Source: Streptomyces sp. NBC_00344
GTDB taxonomy: Bacteria; Actinomycetota; Actinomycetes; Streptomycetales; Streptomycetaceae
Assembly: GCF_036088315.1 (NCBI RefSeq)
Contig: NZ_CP107996.1
Location: 3,871,001-3,935,000 of the forward strand
Length of the DNA stretch: 64,000 nt
Reading direction: 5' to 3'
Shown: positions 35,745-44,794 of the stretch, in pieces
Layout: each line of letters starts with the position of its first letter
Position numbering within the stretch: the first letter of the stretch is position 1
The notes under the pieces: model-generated
The model's input: only the letters and a program-made list of their open reading frames with translations
What the model was told of the DNA's origin: nothing
Databases searched by the model: none
Position numbers and translations under genes: made by a program

Positions 35745-36102
35745 CGAGCACCTGCTCCAGGATGTGAGGTTCGGGAAGGCGGTCGGCGCCGCGTGCGGTA
35801 CGCGGATGGCGGGCGCTGATCCGGCCTGTGTCGAGCAGGTCGCAGAGCAGGATCCTGGTGATGGAGACGGGAAGACCGAGCCCCGCGGCGATCTCGACGA
35901 CCGCCGTGGGGTGTTCGCACATCCGCAGGATCGCGGCGTGTTCCGACTGCATCCCCGGGGTCGGACCGCACTCGCCCACCACCAGGGTGACCAGGTCGAA
36001 GGCGGCGGCGTCGGACCTGCTGCGGCCACCGGTGACGGTGTAGAGGCGGTCCGGGTCGTCGTCCCGCCCCGGCCTGGGCCTGTTCGCGCCCGGGGGGTTC
36101 AC
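35725..36102 (-). CDS. cvnC: conservon DUF742 protein CvnC
   Basis: 125 residues from GTG 36102. DUF742 pattern: DRLYTVTGGRSR, FDLVTLVVG, MQSEHAAILRMCEHPTAVVEIAAGLGLPVSITRILLCDLLDTGRI, and a C-terminal LEQVLVGLRNL. The middle is a winged-helix-like unit. Third member of the CvnABCD complex; it overlaps cvnB by 4 bases (GTGA) and cvnD by 20. Confidence 0.9.
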   Translation of the reverse strand: MNPPGANRPRPGRDDDPDRLYTVTGGRSRSDAAAFDLVTLVVGECGPTPGMQSEHAAILRMCEHPTAVVEIAAGLGLPVSITRILLCDLLDTGRISARHPRTARGADRLPEPHILEQVLVGLRNL

Positions 36103-36500
36103 GCTCGCGGCTCCGCACTCAGGTATTCGCCCAGCTGCTCGACCAGCTCACTCATGTTGTGTCCGATCAGGCCGACATCGGCCGACTCGTCGGCGATCAC
36201 CGAGAGATGGGCGCCGTCACCCGCCTCGACGATGAAGAGCACCCCGCCGTAGAACTCGGCCATGGCGGTCCGTACGCCCCCGGTGCCGTCACCGAACTCC
36301 ATGGAGGCGCCGTGCGAGAGGCTCTGGATGCCGGCCGAGATGGCGGCCAGCTGGTCGGCCTGGTCGACGGAGAGCCCGGGGGTGCGGCAGAGCTTGAGAC
36401 CGTCCCGGGAGAGCACGAGGGCGTGGCGGGCGCCCGGTGTGCGCTCCAGGAGGCTCTCCAGCAGCCAGTTGAGCCTCTCGTCGGTGGTCGTGGTGCTCAT
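36099..36500 (-). CDS. cvnB: conservon roadblock/LC7 protein CvnB
   Basis: 133 residues with the roadblock/LC7 fold (LNWLLESLLERTPGARHALVLSRDGLKLC, DQADQLAAISAGIQSLSHGASMEFGDG, GAHLSVIADESADVGLIGHNMSELVEQLG). Roadblock proteins are typical partners or regulators of MglA/Ras-like GTPases, here CvnD. ATGA overlap with cvnA upstream and GTGA overlap with cvnC downstream. Confidence 0.9.
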   Translation of the reverse strand: MSTTTTDERLNWLLESLLERTPGARHALVLSRDGLKLCRTPGLSVDQADQLAAISAGIQSLSHGASMEFGDGTGGVRTAMAEFYGGVLFIVEAGDGAHLSVIADESADVGLIGHNMSELVEQLGEYLSAEPRA

Positions 36501-37930
36501 GAGGTGCTGCCTTCCGGATCCGGGGATTCGCCACGTACGGCCTGGCGGAAGGTGCTGAACCTCGCGGCGGATGTCGTGGACGTGGTGGTGTTGCGAGGCT
36601 GGGGGGTGCTGCCGGGGATCGTCCCGGTGGGGTGTGCGGCTGCCATGGTCTGGCCGCGGCGCCGCTTGGGCAGTCCGCTGATGCCCAACTCAGCTGTGGA
36701 GTGGGCGGGTTCGGGCTCGGCGGCTGCTGTGGGGGTGTCCCCGGAGGCGGTCCGGCCGGCCGGCTCGGGCACCGGCAGGGAAGTGGGCGGCGCCGCCGGG
36801 GTGGGCGCAGGCTCCTGCACCCGCGGACGGCGGGTGATGAGCTCCTGCGGAAGCAGTACCAGGACCCCGGTGCCGCCGCGGGCGGACGGCCGGAAGGACA
36901 CCGTGAGGCCGTGCTTACGGGCCAGCCGTCCCACCACGGCGAGTCCGAGCCGGGTTCCGGAGAGCCCGGCGAGGTCGATCTGCTGGGTGGTCTCCGATGT
37001 GACGGCGCGTTCGGCGCGCCGCAGCTGCACATCGCTCATCACCAGGCCGCTGTCCTCGATGGTGAGGATGATGCCGGCCGGGACCTCCTCGACGTACACA
37101 TGCACTTCCGCGGTGGGCGGCGAGAAGTTGGCAGCGTTGTCAAGCAGCTCGGCGAGGCAGTGCATCACGCCTTCGGCGGCGTGGCCGGCGATGGCGATCT
37201 CGCTGGTGGAGTGCAGCCGGACGCGCTGGTAGCCGGCGATACGGCCCATCGCGCCGCGCAGGATCGACTCCATGACGATGGGCTTGGCCCAGCGGCGACC
37301 GGAGCGGGCGCCGGCGAGCACCGCGATGGAGTCGGCGAGGCGGCCCGCCTGCGCGGTGCGGTGATCGAGGTGGAGGAGATCGCCGAGCACGTCCTCGTCG
37401 GTGTGCCGGTGCTCCATCTCGCGCAGGTCGGCGAGCATCCCGGTGGCGAGTGCCTGCATACGGCCGGCCGCGTTGGCCGCGGCGGACATGGCCGCGGAGC
37501 GGACCGACTCCGCGCGGGCCGTACGGGCGGTGAGTTCGGCGCTCTTCTCGCGGAACTCGGCGGTGAGCTCGACGATCCTGTTGTCGCACCGGGCGGTCAG
37601 TTCGGCGGTCCTGGCCTCGTGGTCGGCGGTGAGCTCGGCGACCGTCGCGTGGCAGCGGTGGGTGAGCTCGGCCGACCGGGCGCCGAACTGCGCGGCTTCG
37701 GCGCTCATCCGGTCCACCCGGGTGCGGAGTGCCCCGGCGGTCCTGGTCGCGTGCACCGCGGTGGCGACGGCGGCGCTCAGCAGTACCGCGACCGCTGCGG
37801 AGCACCAGGCGAGTGGGGTGCGTATGTGGCCGGGGGCTGCGGCCACCGCCCATACGCAGAGCAGGCCCGAAGCGATCACGGAGATCAGCAGAGCCAGTGC
37901 GGTCGGGCGGAGCGTGGGGCGCTCTGTCAT
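36497..37930 (-). CDS. cvnA: conservon sensor kinase-like ATPase CvnA with hendecad coiled coil
   Basis: 477 residues. Two N-terminal membrane helices (about 11-32 and 42-60) enclose a very short external loop, so this is a small-sensor variant. Residues 87-141 are five consecutive 11-residue repeats (AELTxxxxxxx), a hendecad coiled coil. A dimerisation/HAMP-like helix (SAANAAGRMQALATGMLADLREME) and a GHKL ATPase domain with N-box ELLDNAANFSPP follow. No clear phospho-accepting His is seen, as in other CvnA proteins. The C-terminal ~110 residues are Pro/Ala/Thr-rich. It heads the cvnABCD-P450-P450 transcript. Confidence 0.88.
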   Translation of the reverse strand: MTERPTLRPTALALLISVIASGLLCVWAVAAAPGHIRTPLAWCSAAVAVLLSAAVATAVHATRTAGALRTRVDRMSAEAAQFGARSAELTHRCHATVAELTADHEARTAELTARCDNRIVELTAEFREKSAELTARTARAESVRSAAMSAAANAAGRMQALATGMLADLREMEHRHTDEDVLGDLLHLDHRTAQAGRLADSIAVLAGARSGRRWAKPIVMESILRGAMGRIAGYQRVRLHSTSEIAIAGHAAEGVMHCLAELLDNAANFSPPTAEVHVYVEEVPAGIILTIEDSGLVMSDVQLRRAERAVTSETTQQIDLAGLSGTRLGLAVVGRLARKHGLTVSFRPSARGGTGVLVLLPQELITRRPRVQEPAPTPAAPPTSLPVPEPAGRTASGDTPTAAAEPEPAHSTAELGISGLPKRRRGQTMAAAHPTGTIPGSTPQPRNTTTSTTSAARFSTFRQAVRGESPDPEGSTS

Positions 37931-38142
37931 CTGGCGGAGTCCTCATGGACGGATGGGGGCAGGAGGGGGGATGGTAGGAGGGGTCGTAACCGGGGTGGGT
38001 GCGGCAAAACGGACCTGCGTCAAGCGTCGTGTTTCTGCTCAACGCCAGGCAACTATAGGAGGGTTGGTGATCACTTTGGGAAGTTATGGGTGTGGAATTT
38101 GTTGACTCCGGTACATATTTTGCACAGGGGCATGCTGGAACC

Positions 38143-40956
38143 ATGGGTGAGCAGCGAGGCAGCACAGAGAGCGACAAGGGCCTGGAAGAGGCGCTGCGTC
38201 AGACGGTGCGCGGAGATGTCCGGTTCGGGACGACCGCCCGTGCGCTGATGACGATGGACGCCTCCAATTACCGCCGGGTCCCCCTCGGCGTGGTCGCGCC
38301 GAGAGACGCCGACGACGTCGCCGCGGTACTCGGCGTCTGCCGGGAACACGGGGTGCCTGTGGTGCCGCGCGGTGGCGGTACGTCCATCGCGGGACAAGCC
38401 ACCGGGACCGGGGTCGTCCTCGACTTCACCCGCCATATGCGGTCGATTCTCGCGCTGGATCCGCAGGCCGGGACCGCGGTGGTGCAGCCCGGGGTGATCC
38501 TGGACGAGCTGCGGGCCGCGGCCGGCAGGCACGGACTGACCTTCGGCCCCGACCCCTCCACCCACAACCGCTGCACCGTCGGCGGCATGATCGGCAACAA
38601 CTCCTGCGGCTCCCACTCGGTGGCCTGGGGCACCACCGCCGACAACGTCCACCGGCTGACGACGGTCGGATACCAGGGCGATGTCCATCACCTGGGCCAG
38701 GGCTGGGAGGGCGGAGCACCGGCCGGGCTGCGCGAACTGGTGGACGCCAACCTCGCCCTGCTGCGTACCGGCTACCCCGAGGGCCTGCCCCGCCGTATCT
38801 CCGGTTACGCGGTCGACGCGCTGCTCCCCGAGAACGGTGTGGACCTGGCCCGCGCCCACTGCGGCAGCGAGGGCACCCTGGGGGTGCTCACCGAGGCGAC
38901 GGTACGGCTGGTGGAGGCGCCCGGGGCCCGCGCGCTCGCCGTGCTCGGTTACGCCCACGAGGGGGACGCGGCCGACGCGGCGGCCGGACTGCTGCCGTAC
39001 GGTCCGCTCACCGTCGAGGGGATGGCCGCCGACCTGGTGCGCGAGCCGGCCGGGCTGCCGCGCGGCGGGGCCTGGCTGTTCGTGGAGACCGGTGGCGGCA
39101 GCCCGGCCGAGGCCCGCTCGCACGCGGAGCGGCTGGTGCGGGCGGCGGGCGCACTCGACGCCGTGGTCATCGACGACCCGGCGCAGCAGCGCACCCTCTG
39201 GCGGATCCGTGAGGACGCCAGCGGCACCGCCACCCGGATGCAGGACAGCGGGGGCGAGGCATGGCCCGGCTGGGAGGACTGCGCGGTGCCGCCCGCCCGC
39301 CTGGGCGCCTATCTCCGCGAGTTCCGGGCGCTGCTCGCCGCTCATGACCTGCACGGCACCCCGTACGGGCACTTCGGGGACGGCTGTATCCATGTGCGCA
39401 TCGACTTCGACCTGCTGACCGGGCCCGGCATCGCGCGCTTCCGTACCTTCTCCGGGGAACTGGCCGCCCTGGTCGTCGCGCACGGCGGCTCGCTCTCCGG
39501 CGAACACGGTGACGGACAGGCCCGTGCCGAACTGCTGCCGACGATGTACGGGGACGAACTGGTCGCCCTCTTCGGCCGGTTCAAGGACATCTGGGATCCG
39601 GCCGGCGGTATGAACCCCGGCATGCTCGCCAGGCCCCACCGCATCGACGAGAACCTCCGCTTCGCGGTGCTGCCGAAGAAGCCGGTGGACGTGGAGTTCG
39701 GATACCCGCACGACAACGGTGACTTCCCGGCCGCCGTGCGCCGCTGTGTCGGCGTCGCCAAGTGCCGCACGGAGTCGGCATCGGGGGCCGATGTGATGTG
39801 TCCGTCCTTCCGCGCCACCGGCGACGAGCAGCACTCCACCCGGGGGCGCGCCCGGCTGCTGCACGAAATGCTCGCGGGTGAGATCGTCACCGGCGGCTGG
39901 CGTTCGGAAGAGGTACGCGACGCCCTCGATCTCTGCCTCTCCTGCAAGGGCTGCCGCAGCGACTGCCCGGTCGGCGTCGACATGGCCACCTACAAGGCGG
40001 AGTTCCTGCATCACCACTACCGGGGCAGGCTCCGCCCCGCTTCCCACTACGCCATGGGCGGGCTGCCGCGCTGGCTGCGCGCCGCCGCGCCGCACGCGCG
40101 CCTCGCCAATGCGCTGGCCCGGACCGGCCCGCTGGCCGCACTCGCCAAACGGGCCGCCGGGATCGCCCCCGAGCGGACCATCCCGGCGCTCGCCCCGCAG
40201 ACCTTCCGCCGCTGGTTCGGCAGGCGCGTACAGCCGCCCGCCCGGGTCGTGCTGTGGCCCGACACCTTCACCGACCACCTCTCGCCCTCGGTCGGCCGGG
40301 CCGCCGTGCGGGTCATGGAGTCGGCGGGTCTCGGTGTCGCGCTGCCGCCCACCGGGGTGTGCTGCGGGCTCACCTATGTGTCGACCGGGCAGCTCGACCG
40401 GGCGCGCAAGGTGATGCGCCGCACCCTCGACCGGGTGGAACCGCTGCTGGACGCGGGTCTGCCGGTGGTCGTCCTCGAGCCGAGCTGCGCCGCGGCGCTC
40501 AAGACCGATCTGCCCGAACTGCTCGGTGACGACCCGCGTGCCGCCCGGCTCGCGGGCGCGGTGCGGACCTTCGCGCAGGCGCTGGAGGAGTACGCCCCCG
40601 ACTGGCAGCCGCCGCGTATCGACCGTGCCGTGGCCGGCCAGACGCACTGCCATCAGCACGCGGTGCTCGGCGAAGCGGCCGAGCGAAGGCTGCGCGAAAA
40701 GGCCGGGCTGACCGGCGAGCTGAGCGGCGGCTGCTGCGGCCTGGCCGGGAACTTCGGCTTCGAGCGCGGCCACTACGACGTCTCGGTGGCCTGCGCCGAG
40801 GAACAGCTGCTGCCGTCGGTCCGGGCGGCCGGACCCGGGACCGAGGTACTGGCCGACGGCTTCTCCTGCCGTACTCAGCTGGAGCAGCTGGCGGGCCGCG
40901 AGGCCCGGCATCTGGCGGAGGTGCTGGCGGAGGGCCTGGAGGAACCCCCGGGGTAA
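38143..40956 (+). CDS. FAD-linked oxidase fused to Fe-S/CCG domains (GlcD-GlcF type)
   Basis: 937 residues from ATG 38143. N-terminal FAD_binding_4 domain (VVPRGGGTSIAGQATGTGVVLDF, NRCTVGGMIGNNSCGSHS), C-terminal FAD-oxidase domain (YGHFGDGCIHVRIDFDL, SGEHGDGQARAELL), two Fe-S motifs (CVGVAKC...CPSF and CLSCKGCRSDCPVGVD) and two CCG domains (CCGLTYVSTG, CCGLAGNFGFE). This architecture is of D-lactate/glycolate/2-hydroxyacid dehydrogenases that pass electrons to quinone. Physiological substrate unproven. A 58-base upstream extension in frame (ATG 38086) is less likely. Confidence 0.85.
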   Translation: MGEQRGSTESDKGLEEALRQTVRGDVRFGTTARALMTMDASNYRRVPLGVVAPRDADDVAAVLGVCREHGVPVVPRGGGTSIAGQATGTGVVLDFTRHMRSILALDPQAGTAVVQPGVILDELRAAAGRHGLTFGPDPSTHNRCTVGGMIGNNSCGSHSVAWGTTADNVHRLTTVGYQGDVHHLGQGWEGGAPAGLRELVDANLALLRTGYPEGLPRRISGYAVDALLPENGVDLARAHCGSEGTLGVLTEATVRLVEAPGARALAVLGYAHEGDAADAAAGLLPYGPLTVEGMAADLVREPAGLPRGGAWLFVETGGGSPAEARSHAERLVRAAGALDAVVIDDPAQQRTLWRIREDASGTATRMQDSGGEAWPGWEDCAVPPARLGAYLREFRALLAAHDLHGTPYGHFGDGCIHVRIDFDLLTGPGIARFRTFSGELAALVVAHGGSLSGEHGDGQARAELLPTMYGDELVALFGRFKDIWDPAGGMNPGMLARPHRIDENLRFAVLPKKPVDVEFGYPHDNGDFPAAVRRCVGVAKCRTESASGADVMCPSFRATGDEQHSTRGRARLLHEMLAGEIVTGGWRSEEVRDALDLCLSCKGCRSDCPVGVDMATYKAEFLHHHYRGRLRPASHYAMGGLPRWLRAAAPHARLANALARTGPLAALAKRAAGIAPERTIPALAPQTFRRWFGRRVQPPARVVLWPDTFTDHLSPSVGRAAVRVMESAGLGVALPPTGVCCGLTYVSTGQLDRARKVMRRTLDRVEPLLDAGLPVVVLEPSCAAALKTDLPELLGDDPRAARLAGAVRTFAQALEEYAPDWQPPRIDRAVAGQTHCHQHAVLGEAAERRLREKAGLTGELSGGCCGLAGNFGFERGHYDVSVACAEEQLLPSVRAAGPGTEVLADGFSCRTQLEQLAGREARHLAEVLAEGLEEPPG

Positions 40957-40993
40957 GTGCGGAATCGGCCGCAGGCCCCTTACTGTGGAGGCC

Positions 40994-41920
40994 ATGGATC
41001 CGATAGCCCCCGCCGACGCCAGGACACTCGACGCCGCCCGGACGACCGAGGCCGCCCCCGATCTCGCATCACCCGGGCTGCGGTCGCGTCTGGGGCCGCT
41101 CGGCCTGGTGCTGTCCGGGGGGATCTCGGTGCAGTTCGGGGCGGCGGTCGCGGTCCTGCTGATGCCGCGGGCCGGGGCGCTGGGGGTCGTCTCGCTGCGC
41201 CTCGCGTTCGCCGCCGTGGTGCTGCTCGTCGTCTGCCGGCCCCGGGTGCGCGGGCTGAACCGCGCCGACTGGGGCACCGTCCTGGTCTTCGGGGTCGCCA
41301 TGGGCGGGATGAACGGCCTCTTCTACCAGGCGGTGGACCGTATCCCGCTGGGCGCCGCGGTGACCCTGGAGGTCCTCGGCCCGCTGGCCCTCTCGGTGAT
41401 CGCCTCGCGCCGTCTGGTGAACGTGCTCTGGGCCGGTCTCGCGCTGTGCGGTGTGGTGCTGCTCAGCGGCGGCGGTTTCGGCGGTCTCGACCCGGTGGGG
41501 GTGGCCTTCGCGCTCGGCGCCGGCGGGATGTGGGCTGCCTACATCATCTTCAGCGCCAGGACCGGGGCGCGCTTTCCGCGTGCGGACGGTCTCGCGCTGG
41601 CGATGGTGGTCAGCGCACTGCTGATCCTTCCGATGGGTATCGCGGACGCCGGCTCCCGGCTGCTGGTGCCGAGCACCCTCGGTCTCGGCGCGGCCGTCGC
41701 CCTGCTGTCGTCCGTACTCCCGTACACGCTGGAACTGCTCGCCCTGCGCCGGCTGCCCGCGTCGACCTTCGCCGTACTGATGAGCCTGGAGCCCGCGATC
41801 GCGGCGACCGCCGGTTTCCTCGTACTCCACCAGGCCCTGTCCGCCGTCGACGCGCTGGCGATCGCGCTCGTCATCGTGGCGAGCATGGGGGCCGTACGGA
41901 CGCAGGTCTCGGGGAAGTAG
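40994..41920 (+). CDS. EamA/RhtA-type DMT exporter
   Basis: 308 residues, ten predicted transmembrane helices as two EamA halves (GISVQFGAAVAVLLMPRAGALGVVSLRLAFAAVVLL; PYTLELLALRRLPASTFAVLMSLEPAIAATAGFLVL, the RhtA signature). It is likely an amino acid or metabolite exporter. ATG at 40994 is only 2 bases after a GGAGG; GTG at 40985 is another in-frame start, and a leaderless message from TACTGT is possible. It starts 37 bases after the oxidase gene and may be co-transcribed. Confidence 0.8.
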   Translation: MDPIAPADARTLDAARTTEAAPDLASPGLRSRLGPLGLVLSGGISVQFGAAVAVLLMPRAGALGVVSLRLAFAAVVLLVVCRPRVRGLNRADWGTVLVFGVAMGGMNGLFYQAVDRIPLGAAVTLEVLGPLALSVIASRRLVNVLWAGLALCGVVLLSGGGFGGLDPVGVAFALGAGGMWAAYIIFSARTGARFPRADGLALAMVVSALLILPMGIADAGSRLLVPSTLGLGAAVALLSSVLPYTLELLALRRLPASTFAVLMSLEPAIAATAGFLVLHQALSAVDALAIALVIVASMGAVRTQVSGK

Positions 41921-42055
41921 CCGGGGCGGCGGGGGCCGCTCGGACGCCACCTCCGGTGCTCCGGCGAGGGCGGACCAGCTGCGGTCGGGGAGCACCGGGG
42001 CGGGCGAGGCGGCGGCAGCGCCCCGGGAGGGGACGCCGGCGCGGTCCGCTCCGGG

Positions 42056-42604
42056 TCAGCCCACCGACAGCTGTCCGCTGGACGGCACCTTGTTCCTGAC
42101 CTCCGCGCCCGCGCTCTTTCCCGCGTCCTTCACCGAGTTGATCACCTTGTCGAAGGTGCCCGCCGCAGCGCCGTCGCCCTTGCGCAGCTTGCCCGGCAGG
42201 CTCTTGAGCGATTCCACTCCGGCGGCGAGCGGCGCGACCGCCCTGGAGAGCAGGGGGTCCCCCTTGGCGTTCTTCAGTGCGGCCTTGAGCCTGTTGTACG
42301 CGAAGGCGCCGGCCAGCCCCGCTTTGATCACCGTAAAGGTCCTGCCGTTCGCGCCCTTCTTGAACTTGCCCTTCTTGTACGGCTTCACGATCCACTGGTA
42401 GGTCGCACCGGCCGCGAGGCCCGCGTTGGCGACGAAGCGCGTCTTGGCGAGCCTCTGCTTCTCGGCGGTGCCGGTCGGCGACGCCGCTGACGCGGACCCC
42501 GCACTCGACGCGCTGTCGCTGCCGCAGGCACCGGCCCCGGCCAGCAGTGCGCAGCACAGAACCACGGCAACAGCCGAGCGGCGGAGCGGGGCTGAGGTGA
42601 GCAC
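42056..42604 (-). CDS. small lipoprotein, unknown function
   Basis: 182 residues from GTG 42604 (GGAGG upstream). Lipobox AGAC at about residue 24-27 after a hydrophobic core (VAVVLCCALLAGA), then a Ser/Ala-rich spacer and a strongly basic helical region (KQRLAKTRFVANAGLAAGATYQWIVKPYKKGKFKKG, LKAALKNAKGD, LPGKLRKGD). One Gly/Ala-rich hydrophobic stretch near 60-70. It resembles no family I know; the high Lys content suggests interaction with cell-surface polymers or membrane. Confidence 0.65.
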   Translation of the reverse strand: MLTSAPLRRSAVAVVLCCALLAGAGACGSDSASSAGSASAASPTGTAEKQRLAKTRFVANAGLAAGATYQWIVKPYKKGKFKKGANGRTFTVIKAGLAGAFAYNRLKAALKNAKGDPLLSRAVAPLAAGVESLKSLPGKLRKGDGAAAGTFDKVINSVKDAGKSAGAEVRNKVPSSGQLSVG

Positions 42605-42919
42605 GGCGGACCTCCGGGGGCCGGATCGGGCGGCGCGCGGTGGGCGATCCGCGTCCTACGGCAGCGTCACCCGGGCGCGCGGCCCGCGCGAGCCGGGACG
42701 GTCCGTGCGGGTTCGGCGGACCGGAGTCGTCCGCCCGGGTGAGAAGGGGGCAACGTCCGGCGTATTCCGGGCATTCCGGGACCGGATGGCGTAGACCGGG
42801 TCACGCGAAGGATCACGTGTGCGACATCCCCCGGGGGCGCGTGCAGGGGGCGCGCTCTGCCCGGCCGCGTCGACGGAGCGGGACCGTACAGGCCGCACAG
42901 CCCTCCGGGGACGGGCGCC
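42605..42919. other. intergenic, divergent promoters
   Basis: 315 bases between the lipoprotein and the SDR gene, which are divergent. No small gene with a ribosome binding site was found. Both promoters must be here, but no consensus boxes stand out in this very GC-rich stretch. Confidence 0.4.
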
Positions 42920-43720
42920 ATGAGCACAGAGGTGGATCTCATGACCAAGGAGCTGCAGGGCCGCACCGCAGTGGTGACCGGTGCGAGCAAAGGCATCGGC
43001 CTCGCCGTGACGCAGGCGCTCGCCGCGGCAGGGGCGCACGTCGTCGCCGGGTCGCGGACCGCGTCGGAGGGGCTCGAAGCCCTGGTCGCCGACGGGAACG
43101 CCAGCTGGGTGCCGGTGGATCTCACACGGCCGGAAGGCCCCGCCGCATTGATCGCGGCCGCCGGTGGGCGCATCGACATCCTGGTCAACAACGTGGGTTC
43201 CGCACCGGCTCGCCCGGGCGGGTTCCTCAGTGTCACCGAGGAACAGTGGCGCCGGACGATGGAGCTGAACCTGTTCGTCCCGGTGGCCGTGACGCGCGCC
43301 GTCCTGCCCCGGATGGTCGAGGCGGGGCGGGGCTGCGTCATCACGATCGGGTCGGTGAACGCGACACTGCCCGATCCGCTCGTTGTCGACTACAGCGCGG
43401 CCAAGGCGGCTCTGGTCAATTTCTCCAAAGCACTGTCCAAGGAGTTCGGACCGCAGGGCGTACGGATCAACTCGGTCAGTCCCGGGCCGGTGGAGACCGA
43501 ACTGTGGCTCGGCGGGGGCGGCGTGGCCGCGACGGTGTCCGCCGCGTCGGAGCTCACCCCCGAGGAGGTGGCGGCGAAGGCCGCCGGTGCGACCGTCACC
43601 GGGCGGTTCTCGCACCCCTCCGAGGTCGCGGAGCTGGTGCTCTTTCTGGCCGGCGACCGCGCGCCGAACGTGATCGGCAGCAACGTCACGGTGGACGGTG
43701 GTTTCATCCCCACCTGGTGA
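42920..43720 (+). CDS. SDR family oxidoreductase
   Basis: 266 residues, classical short-chain dehydrogenase: NAD(P) motif TGASKGIG (about 21-28), NNVGSA, catalytic Ser-Tyr-Lys in GSVNATLPDPLVVDYSAAKAAL, and PGPVETELW. The C-terminal DGGFIPTW closes the fold. The N-terminal 7 residues (STEVDLM) may be untranslated if the ATG at 42941 is used. It lies 130 bases upstream of the palindrome that begins the catabolic operon and may be a separate transcript. Confidence 0.85.
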   Translation: MSTEVDLMTKELQGRTAVVTGASKGIGLAVTQALAAAGAHVVAGSRTASEGLEALVADGNASWVPVDLTRPEGPAALIAAAGGRIDILVNNVGSAPARPGGFLSVTEEQWRRTMELNLFVPVAVTRAVLPRMVEAGRGCVITIGSVNATLPDPLVVDYSAAKAALVNFSKALSKEFGPQGVRINSVSPGPVETELWLGGGGVAATVSAASELTPEEVAAKAAGATVTGRFSHPSEVAELVLFLAGDRAPNVIGSNVTVDGGFIPTW

Positions 43721-43851
43721 CTCCCCAACGGGTTCCGCAACCAGGAGGCGCGCGGGGACGGCACAGTGCATCGGCTTGCGGCTGCCCGGGGCGCGCGGCG
43801 GGAGCTTCTCGTTCCGGTGCCCGCCCTCCCGTGAAGGGCGAGAAAAAGATA

Positions 43852-43863
43852 CAAGCATGCTTG
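43852..43863 (+). promoter_or_regulatory. 12-bp perfect palindrome before the catabolic operon
   Basis: CAAGCATGCTTG, perfectly symmetric, in an AT-rich patch (GATA-CAAGCATGCTTG-ATTG) about 60 bases before the first gene of the operon. CAAG...CTTG half-sites are common for TetR regulators of acyl-CoA catabolism. The obvious candidate to bind it is the TetR protein encoded as the last gene of the operon. Confidence 0.55.
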
Positions 43864-43924
43864 ATTGTTTCTCTGGACGCTGCCATGCTCCGGGGCACGA
43901 AGCCGTGTCCCGGAGGGAGCGCCC

Positions 43925-44794
43925 GTGTCCGATGCAGCTGCTGTGCTCGACGATCTGCGCAGCGAAGGCGATGAACTCGACCTGATGGTCGGCGGGTTGA
44001 GCGAGGCGGGGTGGGCGCGGCCCACCCCGGCCCCCGGCTGGACCGTCGCGCATCAGATCGCGCATCTCGCCTGGACGGACCGTGCGTCGCTGCTTGCCGT
44101 CACCGATCCCGAGGCGTTCGCCGGTGAGGTCGGGAAGGCGCTGGCGACCCCCGACACCTTTGTCGACGAGGGCGCGGAGGCGGGAGCCGGGCTGCCGGTA
44201 CCGGAACTGCTCGACCGCTGGCGCGCCGGCCGGGAGGCGCTTGAGGGAGCGCTGCGGGCCGCCCCGCCCGGGGCGCGGTTCCCGTGGTACGGCCCGCCGA
44301 TGAGCGTCGCTTCGACGGCGACCGGCCGGCTGATGGAGACCTGGGCGCACGGTCAGGACGTCGCGGACGCGCTGGGGGTGCGGCGCGAGCCGACCGCCCG
44401 GCTCCGGCACGTGGCACGGATCGGGGTGCGGGCCCGGGACTTCGCCTACTCGGTTCACGGTCTCCCGTCGCCCGGCGAGGAGTTCCGGGTCGAGCTGACC
44501 GCGCCGGACGGTGCGCTCTGGGAGTACGGACCGGCCGGCGCCGAGCAGCGGGTGACCGGGCCCGCCCTGGACTTCTGCCTGCTGGTGACCCAGCGCGCGC
44601 ACCGGGACGACCTGGCACTGGATGCCGAGGGCCTCGATGCCGACCGGTGGCTCGGCATCGCCCAGGCCTTCGCGGGGCCGCCGGGCGCGGGGCGCACGCC
44701 GAAGGCGGAACCCCCGGGCGCCTCAGCAGCCCAGGTGACCCCGGAGGACCCCGCGGTCCCGGATGATCCCGACGGCTCGCACGGCGACGCGTGA
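43925..44794 (+). CDS. TIGR03084-family metal-binding protein
   Basis: 289 residues from GTG 43925 (CGGAGGGAGC upstream). DinB/MDMPI-like four-helix bundle with candidate metal ligands His (GWTVAHQIAHLAW) and a downstream His (TWAHGQDVADALG). This family is usually found with acyl-CoA metabolism genes, as here. The C-terminal ~35 residues are a Pro/Asp-rich tail. The biochemical role is not established; a mycothiol- or CoA-linked isomerase is conceivable. Its stop TGA overlaps the start region of the next gene. Confidence 0.75.
   Translation: MSDAAAVLDDLRSEGDELDLMVGGLSEAGWARPTPAPGWTVAHQIAHLAWTDRASLLAVTDPEAFAGEVGKALATPDTFVDEGAEAGAGLPVPELLDRWRAGREALEGALRAAPPGARFPWYGPPMSVASTATGRLMETWAHGQDVADALGVRREPTARLRHVARIGVRARDFAYSVHGLPSPGEEFRVELTAPDGALWEYGPAGAEQRVTGPALDFCLLVTQRAHRDDLALDAEGLDADRWLGIAQAFAGPPGAGRTPKAEPPGASAAQVTPEDPAVPDDPDGSHGDA

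Noticed and set aside
38071..41301. A 1076-codon minus-strand frame opposite the FAD/Fe-S oxidoreductase
   Set aside because: Composition is shadow-like (Arg/Gly/Gln/His), and the plus strand has clear FAD and Fe-S motifs.
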